Shown here: positions 6,800 to 15,360 of the stretch, piece after piece
Layout of the letters: the number at the start of each line of letters is the position of its first letter
Position numbering within the stretch: position 1 is the stretch's first letter
Assembly (NCBI RefSeq): GCF_017573465.1
Contig: NZ_JAGEPF010000052.1
Coordinates: 1-58,358, forward strand
DNA from: Actinomadura violacea
GTDB lineage: Bacteria; Actinomycetota; Actinomycetes; Streptosporangiales; Streptosporangiaceae
Reading direction: 5' to 3'
DNA length: 58,358 bases
Notes under the pieces: model-generated
Told to the model about the DNA's origin: nothing
Seen by the model: the letters and a program-made list of their open reading frames with translations, nothing else
Databases searched by the model: none
Position numbers and translations under genes: made by a program

Positions 6800-8479
6800 T
6801 CAGCCGGCCGCGAGCGCCTGCTCGGCGGCCTCCAGTTCCTCCTCCGGCCTCAGCATCCGGGACAGCATCTGCAGGTCGTCGGAGCTGTAGCGCGACCTGA
6901 CGTCCTCCCGCCAGGTCGCGGCGGCCAGCGTGAGCAGCTCGACGGCCTCCTCGTGGCGTCCGGTCCGGTTCAGGACGAGGCCGAGGTAGCCCGCCGTCTC
7001 GGTGCCGAACGCCTCGTCCCGCCCCTCCTCCCATGCCTTGCGCAGGTACGGCTCGGCCTCCTCGTACGCGCCGCGCTGGGCCAGGGCCTTGCCCGCCATC
7101 ATCGCGTGCAGCGCGCTGCCGTCGGCGGCCGCGCGGACGAACCACCGCTCGGCCTCCTGGTAGTCGTGGTGGTGTTCGGACAGCCAGGCCATGGAGTAGC
7201 AGGCGTCGAGGTCCCCGGCCTCCGCCGCGACCCGCTTCCACCGGTCGCGCCGGGAGGGGTCGCCGAGCTCCTCGTAGAGGCGGCTGAGGCCGGCGGCGGC
7301 CTCCGCGTCGCCGGCCCGCGCGGCCGGTTCGTACCAGCGGACCGCCCAGCGCGCCGTCCCACCGCCCCAGTCGTAGAGCAGCCTCCCGTACTCGAACGAC
7401 GCCCGGACGTCCCCCGCCTCGGCGCGTTCGCGCAGTTCGGGGAGCCGGCGCAGGTCCTCTTCGGGGGACGGCTCGCCGTCCTCGCGGAGCGAGGCGAGCA
7501 GAGCCAGCCTGTCGGCGATGTCATCGTCATCGGGATCGAGCAGCCCGAGCGACGCCTCCGCCTCGTCGAAGCGGCGCTGCCGCAGGCACAGGTCGGCGAG
7601 CTTCCGGCGCCCGGCCCGGTGCCCCGCCTCCGCGGCGGTCGTGTACCAGCGCTCGGCCTCGGCGAGCTCGCCGCGCTCCTCGTTGAACAGGCCGAGGACG
7701 AAGGCCGCGCCGGCGTACCCCGCCTCGTGGGAGCGCAGGAGCAGGTCGCGGACCTCGGGCCAGCGGTCGCCGGGGAGCCGCTCAAGGAGGATCGCGTGCT
7801 CTACGAGCGCCACCGGGCTGAGCGCCGCGGCCCTGCGCAGGTACTCCCCGGCCTCGATGGCGAGCCCCGGATAGTTCTTGAACTCGCCGTTCATGTCCTC
7901 CAGCGGCTCCACGGCCGCCACGGCGGCCTCGCCGTCCCCGGCCGCCTCCGCCGCGTCGAGGGCGGCGGCGATCCCGTCGAACGTCTCGCGCACGCCCTCG
8001 AAGAGCTGCACCCACCGGAAGACCGCGATGTCGCCGAGCCCGGTGTCCTGCATCAGGAACGCGGCCGCCTCCGCCGGCTTCCCCTCGGCGGCGAGGAGCT
8101 TGCCGAGCTCGATCTTGCAGTCGAGGCGGCCCATGTCCCAGCCCTCCTGGAACCAGCGGGCCGCCTCCGGGTCGTCGTCCTCCTGCAGCAGGACGCCCAG
8201 GCCGTACGCGCAGCCGGCGTCCCGGTCGGCGGCGAGGCGGTAGAGCCGCTCGGCCTCCGCGCGGTCGCCGCGGATCTTGCGGTAGCGGGCGAGGGTGAAG
8301 GCGGAGAAGGCGTCGCCCGCCTCGACCGCCCGCTCCCAGTAAGGGATCCCCTCGTCGATGTGGTGGCCGAACACGAAGTAGTCGGTGAACCCGCGGGCGG
8401 TCTTGGCGTCGCCCGCGAGGGCGGCGGCGACGAGGTCCTCGCCGAATTTCCGGATGGTCTGGGTCTCGTCCTGATCCAT
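6800..8479 (-). CDS. Sel1/TPR-repeat protein
   Basis: About 559 residues made of tandem helix-turn-helix repeats of the Sel1 kind: patterns like AERLYRLAADRDAGCAYGLG, AERWYTTAAEAGHRAGRRKL, AVRWYEPAARAGDAEAAAGL and AERWFVRAAADGSALHAMM recur about every 36-40 residues. Such solenoids mediate protein-protein contacts. No signal peptide is visible, so it is probably cytoplasmic. The ATG at 8479 (MDQDETQTIRKF) is preferred over the longer reading, which runs into an upstream hairpin. A possible partner is unknown. It follows the sigma/CU044_5270 pair on the same strand but is separated by a terminator. Confidence 0.9.
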   Translation of the reverse strand: MDQDETQTIRKFGEDLVAAALAGDAKTARGFTDYFVFGHHIDEGIPYWERAVEAGDAFSAFTLARYRKIRGDRAEAERLYRLAADRDAGCAYGLGVLLQEDDDPEAARWFQEGWDMGRLDCKIELGKLLAAEGKPAEAAAFLMQDTGLGDIAVFRWVQLFEGVRETFDGIAAALDAAEAAGDGEAAVAAVEPLEDMNGEFKNYPGLAIEAGEYLRRAAALSPVALVEHAILLERLPGDRWPEVRDLLLRSHEAGYAGAAFVLGLFNEERGELAEAERWYTTAAEAGHRAGRRKLADLCLRQRRFDEAEASLGLLDPDDDDIADRLALLASLREDGEPSPEEDLRRLPELRERAEAGDVRASFEYGRLLYDWGGGTARWAVRWYEPAARAGDAEAAAGLSRLYEELGDPSRRDRWKRVAAEAGDLDACYSMAWLSEHHHDYQEAERWFVRAAADGSALHAMMAGKALAQRGAYEEAEPYLRKAWEEGRDEAFGTETAGYLGLVLNRTGRHEEAVELLTLAAATWREDVRSRYSSDDLQMLSRMLRPEEELEAAEQALAAG

Positions 8480-8522
8480 GTCCAAGATCGTGGCATCGGT
8501 CCGCGGGCGTGTCGTCCCGCGT

Positions 8523-8554
8523 GCGCCGCCCGTGACGGGGGTCACGGGCGGCGC
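8523..8554 (-). terminator. Hairpin terminator after the CU044_5270 gene
   Basis: A perfect 14-bp stem (GCGCCGCCCGTGAC and its complement) with a GGGG loop lies between the stop at 8596 and the start of the Sel1 gene at 8479. There is no T-run, as is usual in high-GC actinomycetes. Its centre shares a sequence with sites at 10431 and 11591. Confidence 0.7.
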
Positions 8555-8595
8555 GCGTCATGCGGGGCCGGCGGGCGGGTCGCCGGCGCCGGTGC

Positions 8596-9705
8596 TCAGT
8601 TGACCGGGTTCGTGGTCCAGTTCGCCGGGTCGGGGCCGAACACCGTCATCCTGCGGAACAGCCCCGCGACCCCGCCGGTCTCGTCGACCTTCGCCAGGAC
8701 GGAGCCGGACGCGTCGATCCGCACGTCGAACCCGTTCACGCCGTACACCAGCACCCAGCTCGGCGCCTGGTAGGCCGGGTATCCGCGCAGCTTCGTGTTG
8801 GGGCGGGGCAGGCCCTTGACGGGCTCGCCGGGCTTGCCGGGCGCGGCGGTGCCGATGGTGCCGTCCGACTTGGTGACGCTGATCCCCAGGCTGGACGACG
8901 GCCCGCCCGCGTAGTACCCGACGATGGCGCCGACCTCGCCGTGCGCGCCGTTGTTGAGCACCGTCCGGTCCGGGGTCAGCCCGGCGGGCACGCCGTCGAC
9001 GTGCAGGGGCATCGCGATCGGCCGCGTGCCGCCGAACGTCGCGGCCCCGGCGATCCGGTACGCCGTCCTGGTGAGCGCGGCGGCGTCCCCGCGCAGGCCG
9101 TCGCCTTCGAGGTCGGCCCAGGCGCCCTGGGCGTACTGCCAGCGCAGCTTGAACGACGACTGCCCGGACGGGCTCGGCTTGAAGATCCAGTAGGCGCTGT
9201 GGCCGTTGACGGCGGCGGCGGGGATCCGCTTGGCCGGGACACCGCCCGGGAGGTACCCGAGGGACGGTTCCCCACCGCGGTCGTACGCGGTCAGGGTCAC
9301 GCTGCCCCCGCTCTTCCCGTTCTCCGCGACGACCTGGAAGAACTTCTCGTTCTGGTGGTCGGAGACGTAGCCGTTGGCGTGCAGGCCGCCGGGCAGCCAG
9401 CCGAAGGCGGCGCGCTCCACCAGCGGGTCGGCGTACTTGACCGACTGGGCGGCGGGCGCACCGTGCAGCGAGACGGGGGAGCCGTCCGCCTGGACGGCGA
9501 CGACGGCGGCGGCACCGGCGGCGACGGCGGCCAGCCCGCCGGCGAGCAGCACGCCCCGGGCGCGGCGTCGCGGCTGTGCGGCGTGCGGTGCCGCGGACGG
9601 GGAGTCGATGGCCGCGAGCAGCCGGTCCCGGCCGCTGTCGAGGCGCTGCCGGGATGGGATGGGCGCGTCGGCGCGCATCGTGCGCACCAGATCGAGGTCG
9701 TTCAC
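8596..9705 (-). CDS. CU044_5270-family membrane protein, putative anti-sigma partner
   Basis: About 369 residues: a cytoplasmic N-terminal segment of ~55 residues, one membrane helix (GVLLAGGLAAVAAGAAAVVAV), then an extracytoplasmic domain containing the family pattern AGLTPDRTVLNN and RGYPAYQAPSWVLVYGVNGF. GTG 9705 is chosen because GCTGAGG lies 8 bases upstream; ATG 9726 would overlap the sigma stop by 11 bases. It directly follows an ECF sigma gene on the same strand. The family occurs with ECF sigma factors, so an anti-sigma or sensor role is likely but not shown. Confidence 0.8.
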   Translation of the reverse strand: MNDLDLVRTMRADAPIPSRQRLDSGRDRLLAAIDSPSAAPHAAQPRRRARGVLLAGGLAAVAAGAAAVVAVQADGSPVSLHGAPAAQSVKYADPLVERAAFGWLPGGLHANGYVSDHQNEKFFQVVAENGKSGGSVTLTAYDRGGEPSLGYLPGGVPAKRIPAAAVNGHSAYWIFKPSPSGQSSFKLRWQYAQGAWADLEGDGLRGDAAALTRTAYRIAGAATFGGTRPIAMPLHVDGVPAGLTPDRTVLNNGAHGEVGAIVGYYAGGPSSSLGISVTKSDGTIGTAAPGKPGEPVKGLPRPNTKLRGYPAYQAPSWVLVYGVNGFDVRIDASGSVLAKVDETGGVAGLFRRMTVFGPDPANWTTNPVN

Positions 9706-9715
9706 GGTCGGCACC

Positions 9716-10312
9716 TCAGCCTTCATCTGCGACGAACAGGGGATCCGCGTCACCGAGCGCGGCACGGACCTTCTTGCGGGCCCGGTGCAGCCGCGACCGC
9801 ACCGTCCCGACGGAGATGCCGAGCGCCTCGGCCGCCTCCTCGTAGGACAGGTCGGCCCAGGCGATCAGCAGCAGGACCTCGCGGTGCGCCCGGCTCAGCC
9901 CGGCGAGGGCCGCCGCGAGCGGGCGGTGCAGGCCGGTCGCCGTCAGCCGGTCGTCGGCGCCGTCCATCTGGGTGCCGTAGGTCTGGGCGACGGGGTCGGC
10001 GCCGCTGCGGGCGAACGCCCGCAGCATCCGGGTCTCCCTGCGGTGGTGCTGGGCCATGACGTTGGCGGCGATCCCGTACAGCCACGGCCGGGCGTCCGGG
10101 CGCCCGGGGTCATAGAGCCGCCGTTTCTCGAACGCCCGGTAGAAGGTCTCGGCGGTGACGTCATCGGCGAAGTCGTCGCCCAGCCTGCGGGCGACGTACC
10201 GGCTGATGTGGGGCGCGTGCCGCTCGTACAACGCGGCGAACGCCCCGGGCTCCCGCCGGGACTGCTCGATGACATCGGCGTCGCTCACGCCGTGCCCTGT
10301 GGTCACGGTCAT
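9716..10312 (-). CDS. ECF RNA polymerase sigma factor
   Basis: About 198 residues with region 2 (FAALYERHAPHISRYVARRLGDDFADDVTAETFYRAFEKR, containing the promoter-melting helices and the DARPWLYGIA segment) and region 4 (LSRAHREVLLLIAWADLSYEEAAEALGISVGTVRSRLHRARKKV, the helix-turn-helix for the -35 box). It has no extra C-terminal domain. Start ATG 10312 follows GGGAG; a GTG twelve codons later is an alternative. The following CU044_5270 gene starts within a few bases, so the two are co-transcribed and the partner probably controls this sigma. It is the first of four such pairs in the window. Confidence 0.93.
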   Translation of the reverse strand: MTVTTGHGVSDADVIEQSRREPGAFAALYERHAPHISRYVARRLGDDFADDVTAETFYRAFEKRRLYDPGRPDARPWLYGIAANVMAQHHRRETRMLRAFARSGADPVAQTYGTQMDGADDRLTATGLHRPLAAALAGLSRAHREVLLLIAWADLSYEEAAEALGISVGTVRSRLHRARKKVRAALGDADPLFVADEG

Positions 10313-10467
10313 AAGGCTCCCGTCTCTGGCAGCCGGTCGCCCGGCCGTACGCGGTGTGCGCTTCACCCGCTTTTCCCCGATCCCGCGATCGGGTTCCCTC
10401 GGATCCGCGCGCCACCGCACCGGAGCCGCGACGGGGGTCACGGGCGCATCGGTGCCGACAAGGGATG

Positions 10468-10520
10468 GGGCCTCCCGGTGGACGGCGCGAGAACTCGTCT
10501 CGCACCGCGCCGGGAGGCCC
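10468..10520 (-). terminator. Terminator after the SCO2525-type methyltransferase gene
   Basis: An 11-bp outer stem (GGGCCTCCCGG with CCGGGAGGCCC) encloses an inner GCGAGA/TCTCGC stem. It lies 24 bases past the methyltransferase stop on the minus strand. Confidence 0.7.
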
Positions 10521-10543
10521 CTAGGGTGGCCGACCTCGTCAGG

Positions 10544-11305
10544 TCAGCTGATCGTTTCCTCCTTCACCCTTCCCGTCGCCACGAGGTACCCGGGTTCACC
10601 GGGACGAATGGGAGCGGGGTCGGGGTCGAAGTGTCGCACCGCCAACTCGCTGGAGCGGGGGCTGAGGGAGCCGGTCACGTCCTCCTTGCCCACGGGCGTG
10701 GCGGGGTAGCGGATCCCGTCCACCACGTAGCCCTCGGACTTCTCCATGTACGCCGCGCAGTACGGCGCCCCTGGAGTCAGGGCTCCGAGGAAGTTGTGGT
10801 TCGCCTGCTCGTACTCCTCGGGGAGGTTCGAGAGCGACTCGGCGACCCAGAACATCGTCCCGAGAGTGAACTCGCGAACGGGAGGGCCGGTGAGAATCGA
10901 TCCGGGTGTCACCTCGGTGATCGCGGCCAGTCGCTGCCGCGCCCACGCGAAGTCCCGCCCTCCGGCGAACGGGCGAACGGGCTCCCAGAACTGCTCCCAC
11001 GAATCGTCGAGCCTCCTCACCTGACGGCGAAGGTAGCGGACGTTGGTGGGCGAGAACTCGAGGAGCGTGATCTTGTCGCAGAACGGCAGCATGGCCAGCG
11101 CCGGATACAGGTTGGCTCCTGCTCCGGCGTCGAATCCGTGGCAGCCCTGCGCCCCTGACCTGGCGAACCATTCCACCGTGGTCAGGAGCATCGTCCGGTC
11201 GTCGCCCCGGATGATGCGGTAGTTGTCGCCGTGGTACGCGGCCGAGTTGAACTCAGACCACGTGGCCTGAGCGTTCGAGACCGGGTGGCCTCTGTCTTTC
11301 TGCAC
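10544..11305 (-). CDS. SCO2525-family SAM-dependent methyltransferase
   Basis: About 253 residues. After an N-terminal segment (WSEFNSAAYHGDNYR), the protein has the NNMT/PNMT/TEMT-like arrangement: IIRGDDRTMLLTTVEWFA, then the SAM-binding loop GFDAGAGANLYPALAMLPF and the acidic strand end ITLLEFSPTNVRYL. This is a family of actinobacterial small-molecule N-methyltransferases whose best-known member is SCO2525. The acceptor is unknown. The GTG start has an excellent SD (AAAGGAG) 7 bases upstream. It reads toward the sigma gene but is closed by its own terminator. Confidence 0.9.
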   Translation of the reverse strand: MQKDRGHPVSNAQATWSEFNSAAYHGDNYRIIRGDDRTMLLTTVEWFARSGAQGCHGFDAGAGANLYPALAMLPFCDKITLLEFSPTNVRYLRRQVRRLDDSWEQFWEPVRPFAGGRDFAWARQRLAAITEVTPGSILTGPPVREFTLGTMFWVAESLSNLPEEYEQANHNFLGALTPGAPYCAAYMEKSEGYVVDGIRYPATPVGKEDVTGSLSPRSSELAVRHFDPDPAPIRPGEPGYLVATGRVKEETIS

Positions 11306-11681
11306 GGCAGTCTCCTTTTGTCGGGACCGTCGACGAACGATGAACGATCGCGGGATTTCGACTCGAGCTCGGCGTGACCGAGAAGAGTTCGGGTCCGCGC
11401 GATTTTCATCCGTCCCAGGACGGTCGCCGCCGTGCCCCCCATGGGCACGGCCAATGCTGATCGTCCGTGACGACGGGGTGATGGCAACTTCGGCCCTACC
11501 TGGATGGGCGAATACAAAGCGAGGAGATCGCGGTGCCGTAGATGATCTGGACGAGTGGTCAATGGGGGCCGCGCGACTCGGATGCGGGGGCCGTGACGGG
11601 GGTCACGGGCGGGGGGCGTCACGCGGGGGACGGCGGCCGGTGTCCTGTGGGCGACACGTTGACTCCGGGAGGGAGCACCCC
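11306..11681. other. Intergenic region between divergent genes
   Basis: 376 bases separate the methyltransferase (minus) and DoxX (plus) genes. The sequence is less GC-rich than the genes. The only structured item is a short hairpin at 11591-11608 (CCGTGAC-GGGG-GTCACGG), part of a motif also found at 8532 and 10431. Both divergent promoters should lie here, but no -10/-35 pair is convincing. Confidence 0.6.
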
Positions 11682-12044
11682 ATGAACCTCGCGCTGTGGA
11701 TCGTCGCCGGGCTGCTGGCGGCCGTGATGTTCTTCGGCGGCGTCACGAAGCTGGTCGTGCCGAAGGAGAAGCTGGCCGCGGCCCCCGGCGGCGGGTGGAC
11801 AGGCGGCGCGACCGTCGCCTTCGTCAAGTCGCTCGGCGCGCTGGAGGTGCTGGCGGCGGTCGGCGTCATCGTGCCCGCCGCGGTCGGCGTCGCGCCGGTC
11901 ATGGTCCCGGTGACGGCCGTCTGCTGGGTGCTGCTGATGGTCGGCGCGATGGTCACGCACCTGCGCCGCCACGAGCGCACGGCCGTCCTGGCGAACGTGA
12001 CGTACCTGGTCATGGCCGCCTTCGTCGCCTGGGGCCGCTTCTGA
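11682..12044 (+). CDS. DoxX-family membrane protein
   Basis: 120 residues with four predicted helices: IVAGLLAAVMFFGGVTKLV, then a loop with KEKLAAAPGGGW, VKSLGALEVLAAVGVIVPAA, APVMVPVTAVCWVLLMVGAMV and AVLANVTYLVMAAFVAWG. The Gly-Gly-x-x-Lys motif in the first helix and the GALEVLAAVG helix are DoxX features. DoxX proteins are small inner-membrane proteins tied to quinone or thiol redox balance in some bacteria. A strong SD (GGGAGGGAG) precedes the ATG. The gene converges on the amidohydrolase, 15 bases away. Confidence 0.88.
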   Translation: MNLALWIVAGLLAAVMFFGGVTKLVVPKEKLAAAPGGGWTGGATVAFVKSLGALEVLAAVGVIVPAAVGVAPVMVPVTAVCWVLLMVGAMVTHLRRHERTAVLANVTYLVMAAFVAWGRF

Positions 12045-12058
12045 CCGGCGCGACGCGC

Positions 12059-12904
12059 CTAGCCCGCGAGGCGGTAGCGGTCGCGGGCGTTGGCGGAGAA
12101 GAGCGCCTGCCGCTCGGCGCCGGTCAGGCCTGCGGTGATCTCCTGGTAGGCGGCGAGCAGGTCGGCGTAGGTGCCGCCCACGCCGTCCACCGGGAAGTTG
12201 CTGGCGAAGAAGCAGCGGCCGACGCCGAACAGTTCGAGGCAGCTCTCCACGTAAGGGCGCAGGTCGGCGACGGCCGTGGTGCGCAGGGCCATGCCGAGGC
12301 CGGAGATCTTGCAGTGCACGTTCGGGAGCGCGGCGAGCCTGGCCATCCCGGCGCGCCAGTCGGCGAACGGCTCGTCCCGCTCGGGCCAGCCGGTGTGCTC
12401 GGCGACGACGGCGAGGTCGGGCGCGCCCGCGAGCAGCGGGACGAAGGCGTCCGCGTCGGCGGGCCGGATGATCTGGTCGAAGACCAGGCCGCGGTCGGCG
12501 AGCAGCCGCAGCGCGCGGGCGCTGACCTCGGCCGCCGGGTCCATCCCGGTGAGCATCCGGACGCCGCGGAACGCCGGCGCGGCGGCCTGGGCGTCGAGAT
12601 CCTGCTCCAGGGTGCCGGGCGAGCGGAGCGGGTCGAGGCCGCCGATGATCCCGGCCGGGCGGGCCGGGTCGGCGCGGTGCAGCCCGTCGAGCCAGCCCGT
12701 CTCGGCGAGGTAGGCGCGCGGCGCGGAGCTCGCGGAGACGTGCACGACCGCGGTGACGTCCACGCCCGCCTTCGCCGCGTCGGCGCGGTGGTCGTCCGGT
12801 AGGTAGTCGCTGTACACCTCGGGGAAGAAGTCCTTCAGTCCCGGGTACCAGTCCTCGTTGGCGCCCAGGTCCCAGAAGTGCGCGTGCGCGTCGACGAACT
12901 CCAT
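12059..12904 (-). CDS. Amidohydrolase 2 family hydrolase
   Basis: About 281 residues of a TIM-barrel metallohydrolase. The N-terminal VDAHAHFWD carries the HxH metal site; VVAEHTGWPERD and VHCKISGLGMAL mark later strands; FASNFPVDG near the C-terminus carries a catalytic-type Asp. The family includes fuconolactonase, 2-pyrone-4,6-dicarboxylate hydrolase and related lactone or decarboxylation enzymes. The substrate is unclear. ATG 12904 with a GGGGGG-rich SD is preferred to the upstream GTG 12919. A palindrome TTAGC-TTG-GCTAA lies about 50 bases upstream. Confidence 0.88.
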   Translation of the reverse strand: MEFVDAHAHFWDLGANEDWYPGLKDFFPEVYSDYLPDDHRADAAKAGVDVTAVVHVSASSAPRAYLAETGWLDGLHRADPARPAGIIGGLDPLRSPGTLEQDLDAQAAAPAFRGVRMLTGMDPAAEVSARALRLLADRGLVFDQIIRPADADAFVPLLAGAPDLAVVAEHTGWPERDEPFADWRAGMARLAALPNVHCKISGLGMALRTTAVADLRPYVESCLELFGVGRCFFASNFPVDGVGGTYADLLAAYQEITAGLTGAERQALFSANARDRYRLAG

Positions 12905-12951
12905 CGTCCCCCCAACCATATGCTTGCTTGGCTACCCGCCCACGTTACCTC

Positions 12952-12964
12952 TTAGCTTGGCTAA
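12952..12964. promoter_or_regulatory. Candidate operator TTAGC-TTG-GCTAA
   Basis: A perfect 5-bp inverted repeat with a 3-base spacer. A second half-site GCTTGGCTA occurs at 12926-12934 and as GCTTGGCTA at 12955-12963. The site is 48 bases upstream of the amidohydrolase start and 27 downstream of the hydrolase stop, where a regulator of the amidohydrolase could bind. The regulator is unknown. Confidence 0.45.
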
Positions 12965-12990
12965 TGGAATCCCGGGGCGGAGCCGGCTTC

Positions 12991-13887
12991 TCAGGCGTAG
13001 CCGGCGGCCTTGGCGGCGGGGGAGCGCCTCAGGTACTCCAGGGCGACCTCGGTCGAGCAGACGTGCGACGGGTGGTGGAACGGGCGCAGGTAGACGCGGC
13101 CCTCCAGCAGCAGCGAGCCCAGCCCGAAGATGTGCCCCGCCCGCACCGACCGCCGGTACGACCGGAACACGCGGCGGACCGTCACCGGCCGGGTGACCGA
13201 CGGGTCGCGCCGCAGCAGCTCGAACGTCCCCGCGACGAGCGTCCGGACGAGCAGCGCCACCGCGACCGCCCAGGTCAGGCAGCGCAGCGCGTACCCGCCG
13301 CCGAGCGCCCGGTACACGTCGAAGACCACGGAGCGGTGCTCGATCTCCTCGGCGCCGTGCCAGCGGAACAGGTCGAGCATGGTGGGGTCGGCGCCGCAGG
13401 CGTCCAGCCGGTCGTTGTCGATGATCCACTGGCCGAGGACGGCGGTGTAGTGCTCGATCGCGCTGATCGCGCCGAGCTCGAACAGCAGCCGGCGGCGGAA
13501 CCGGCGCTGGTCCGACTCCGCCAGCCGCGCCATCAGCGCGGCGCGCTCGGCGAGGCCGCCGAGCGCGCCGTCGATGATCGGCCGGGTGTCGATGCCGTCG
13601 CGGGCCAGCAGGTCGTTCAGGACGCCCTGGTGGCTGCGCGAGTGCACGGTCTCCTGCCCGACGAACCCCTTGATCTCGGCGCGCAGGACCGGGTCGGTGA
13701 TGTGCGGCGCCGCCTCCTGCACGCACTGGACGAACCATTTCTCGCCGGTCGTCAGCAGGATCTGGAAGTAATTGATCAAATGCGAGGCGACGGGCGCGCC
13801 GGGGATCCAGTGCAGCGGCGTTCCGGTCCAGTCGAACGTCACCCGGCGCGGCCTGATCGCAGGGTGGCGTTCGTCGGTGATTCCCAT
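12991..13887 (-). CDS. Metal-dependent hydrolase (PF10118 family)
   Basis: About 298 residues. The family pattern is visible: VQCVQEAAPHITDPVLRAEIKGFVGQETVHSRSHQGVLND near the N-terminus, LFELGAISAIEHYTAVLG, and FRWHGAEEIEHRSVVFDVYR, giving the conserved Glu/His metal ligands (E-x-x-H twice) of an iron-dependent, ferritin-like hydrolase group. A membrane-facing helix (AVAVALLVRTLVAGTFELL) follows. It is thought to act on long-chain or sterol-related substrates in actinomycetes, but that is not certain. ATG 13887 is chosen; GTG 13896 is an alternative. The amidohydrolase lies downstream on the same strand. Confidence 0.85.
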   Translation of the reverse strand: MGITDERHPAIRPRRVTFDWTGTPLHWIPGAPVASHLINYFQILLTTGEKWFVQCVQEAAPHITDPVLRAEIKGFVGQETVHSRSHQGVLNDLLARDGIDTRPIIDGALGGLAERAALMARLAESDQRRFRRRLLFELGAISAIEHYTAVLGQWIIDNDRLDACGADPTMLDLFRWHGAEEIEHRSVVFDVYRALGGGYALRCLTWAVAVALLVRTLVAGTFELLRRDPSVTRPVTVRRVFRSYRRSVRAGHIFGLGSLLLEGRVYLRPFHHPSHVCSTEVALEYLRRSPAAKAAGYA

Positions 13888-14239
13888 GCGGCCCACGCAA
13901 CCACACGGGAAAAACCCGCTTCTATTGGCGGGACGACGAAATTCCGGGGCCTGGGTGCGGTGCTTCGTGCGTTCCCGGAGTTGACTTCACGGGCGCAGGC
14001 GGGTGGCGGCCCGGCGCCCGGCCGTGATTGCGGTCATTCCACAACGGGTGGGAAAGTTCCGACCGATTCCAGCGCTCCGGGCATCTTTCGCATCCCGGGC
14101 GGCGATGACCGGTTCGCATACTTGGCGGTATTTTTACCCTGTTCTGTGCACTGTGCGGCGGGTTTACGCTTTCGCGTTGCGAGAGACAAAGATCGGGTTA
14201 CGGTGGTTTTCCTGCAACTCTCATTCGGTGGGGGAATGA
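13888..14239. other. Intergenic region between divergent genes
   Basis: 352 bases between the PF10118 hydrolase (minus) and the roadblock operon (plus). The 14080-14200 part is visibly more AT-rich (for example GGTATTTTTACCC at 14128-14140, a short GGTA/TACC hairpin), as expected of promoters. No confident -10/-35 or operator could be named, and no ORF is convincing. Confidence 0.6.
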
Positions 14240-14620
14240 GTGGCCGGTATCGACGACTGCCTGGCACGGATGATGACCATCCCCGGGGCGCAGCGGGTGA
14301 CGCTGATCGACTGCGCGAGCGGCCTCGCCGTCGCGAGCGCCGGCCGCGAGGACCTGGTCGACCGGCACGAGGACGCCGCCGGCGCCACCGATGTCGTGCG
14401 CGCCGTGCTCGCCTCCCCGGCGCTGAGCGCCACCGCCGCCGGCGACGACGTCGAGGAGATCATCGTCTGCGGGACCGCCGGATACCACCTGCTCGCCCTC
14501 ACCGGCGCCGACCTCGACGGGCACCTGTTCGTCCACCTGCTGGTCGACCGCGACAAGGGCAACCTCGCGCTCGCCCGGCTGCGGCTGCAAGGGCTCGTCG
14601 ACGAGATGGCCGGCCGCTGA
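14240..14620 (+). CDS. Small roadblock/LC7-like protein, first gene of operon
   Basis: 126 residues related in layout to the 123-residue protein at 15875. Both start with a short helix followed by MMTI, then a hydrophobic strand (VTLIDCASGLAVASAG here, AAVVDYGSGMALGHLG there) and TDVVRAVL/TEVVRAKL. Both end RDKGNLALARLRLQGLVDEM / RGRANLALARHRLRDIEENL. This is the roadblock/LC7 fold used in MglB-like and dynein-light-chain proteins that contact small GTPases. GTG 14240 has a strong GGTGGGGGA SD. It is followed one base later by the DUF4388-like gene. Confidence 0.78.
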   Translation: MAGIDDCLARMMTIPGAQRVTLIDCASGLAVASAGREDLVDRHEDAAGATDVVRAVLASPALSATAAGDDVEEIIVCGTAGYHLLALTGADLDGHLFVHLLVDRDKGNLALARLRLQGLVDEMAGR

Positions 14621-14621
14621 C

Positions 14622-15359
14622 ATGGCCGGCGAAGCCTCCGCCGGCGACCGCGTCGCCCGCACGCTCGGCACGCTGGAACGCGACCGCGCCACCGGCGTGC
14701 TCCGCGTCGGCGGCGACGGCGCCTTCCACCTCGACCGCGGAGCCGTCACCCACGCCGAGAGCCGGCACGCGCCCGGCCCCGGCGACCTGACCGGGGCCCT
14801 CGGCGGCCCCGACCCCGAACTGCCGGCGCTGCTCGCGCTCTTCGACGCCGCCTACTTCCTGCTCGGCTCGGGGGCCGAGCCGGTGTTCGCCGGCGGGCCC
14901 GCGGCGCGGCGGCCCGCCCGGCGGATCACCGCGGCGACGCTCGTGCACGAGCGGCGCCGGCGCCGCACCCTGCTCGACGCCGCGTGGCCGGACGACGGCA
15001 CCGACACCGCGCCCGTCGTGCCGGTCCGGCGCGTCCGGCGCCAGCGCGTCATCCTCACCGGGCTCCAGGCGGAGATCCTGCTCAACGCCGACGGCCGGCG
15101 CACCCCCGCCGAACTGGCCCGCGACCTCGGGCGGACGGCGTTCGCCGGCCTGCTCGCGGTGCGCGGCCTCGCCGCGGCGGCGCTCGTCCGGACGGCCGCC
15201 GGCCGCGACCCGTCCCCGCCGCCGCAGACCGCTCCGCCGCCGGAGACCGCCGCGCCGCCGGAGGACGGGCTGCCGGAGGACGGGCCGCCCGCCGAGTGGG
15301 CGCCCGCCGACCATGACCTGCTCGCACGGCTCCGGGCCGCCCTGGTGGAGCTCGGGTGA
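14622..15359 (+). CDS. DUF4388-like protein of the roadblock operon
   Basis: 245 residues. The N-terminal half fits DUF4388/PATAN logic: LGTLERDRATGVLRVGGDGAFHLDRGAVTHAESRHAPG, the strand pattern of effector domains often found with roadblock proteins. A positively charged linker (HERRRRRTL) follows. The next part resembles a winged helix (VILTGLQAEILLNADGRRTPAELARDLG). The C-terminus is Pro/Glu-rich and then helical (HDLLARLRAALVELG). It starts one base after the first roadblock gene and ends one base before the next, so the operon is tight. The role may be regulatory. Confidence 0.65.
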   Translation: MAGEASAGDRVARTLGTLERDRATGVLRVGGDGAFHLDRGAVTHAESRHAPGPGDLTGALGGPDPELPALLALFDAAYFLLGSGAEPVFAGGPAARRPARRITAATLVHERRRRRTLLDAAWPDDGTDTAPVVPVRRVRRQRVILTGLQAEILLNADGRRTPAELARDLGRTAFAGLLAVRGLAAAALVRTAAGRDPSPPPQTAPPPETAAPPEDGLPEDGPPAEWAPADHDLLARLRAALVELG

Positions 15360-15360
15360 C

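Noticed and set aside
10312..10441. Upstream extension of the first sigma gene
   Set aside because: The added residues are not sigma-like, and ATG 10312 has an SD.
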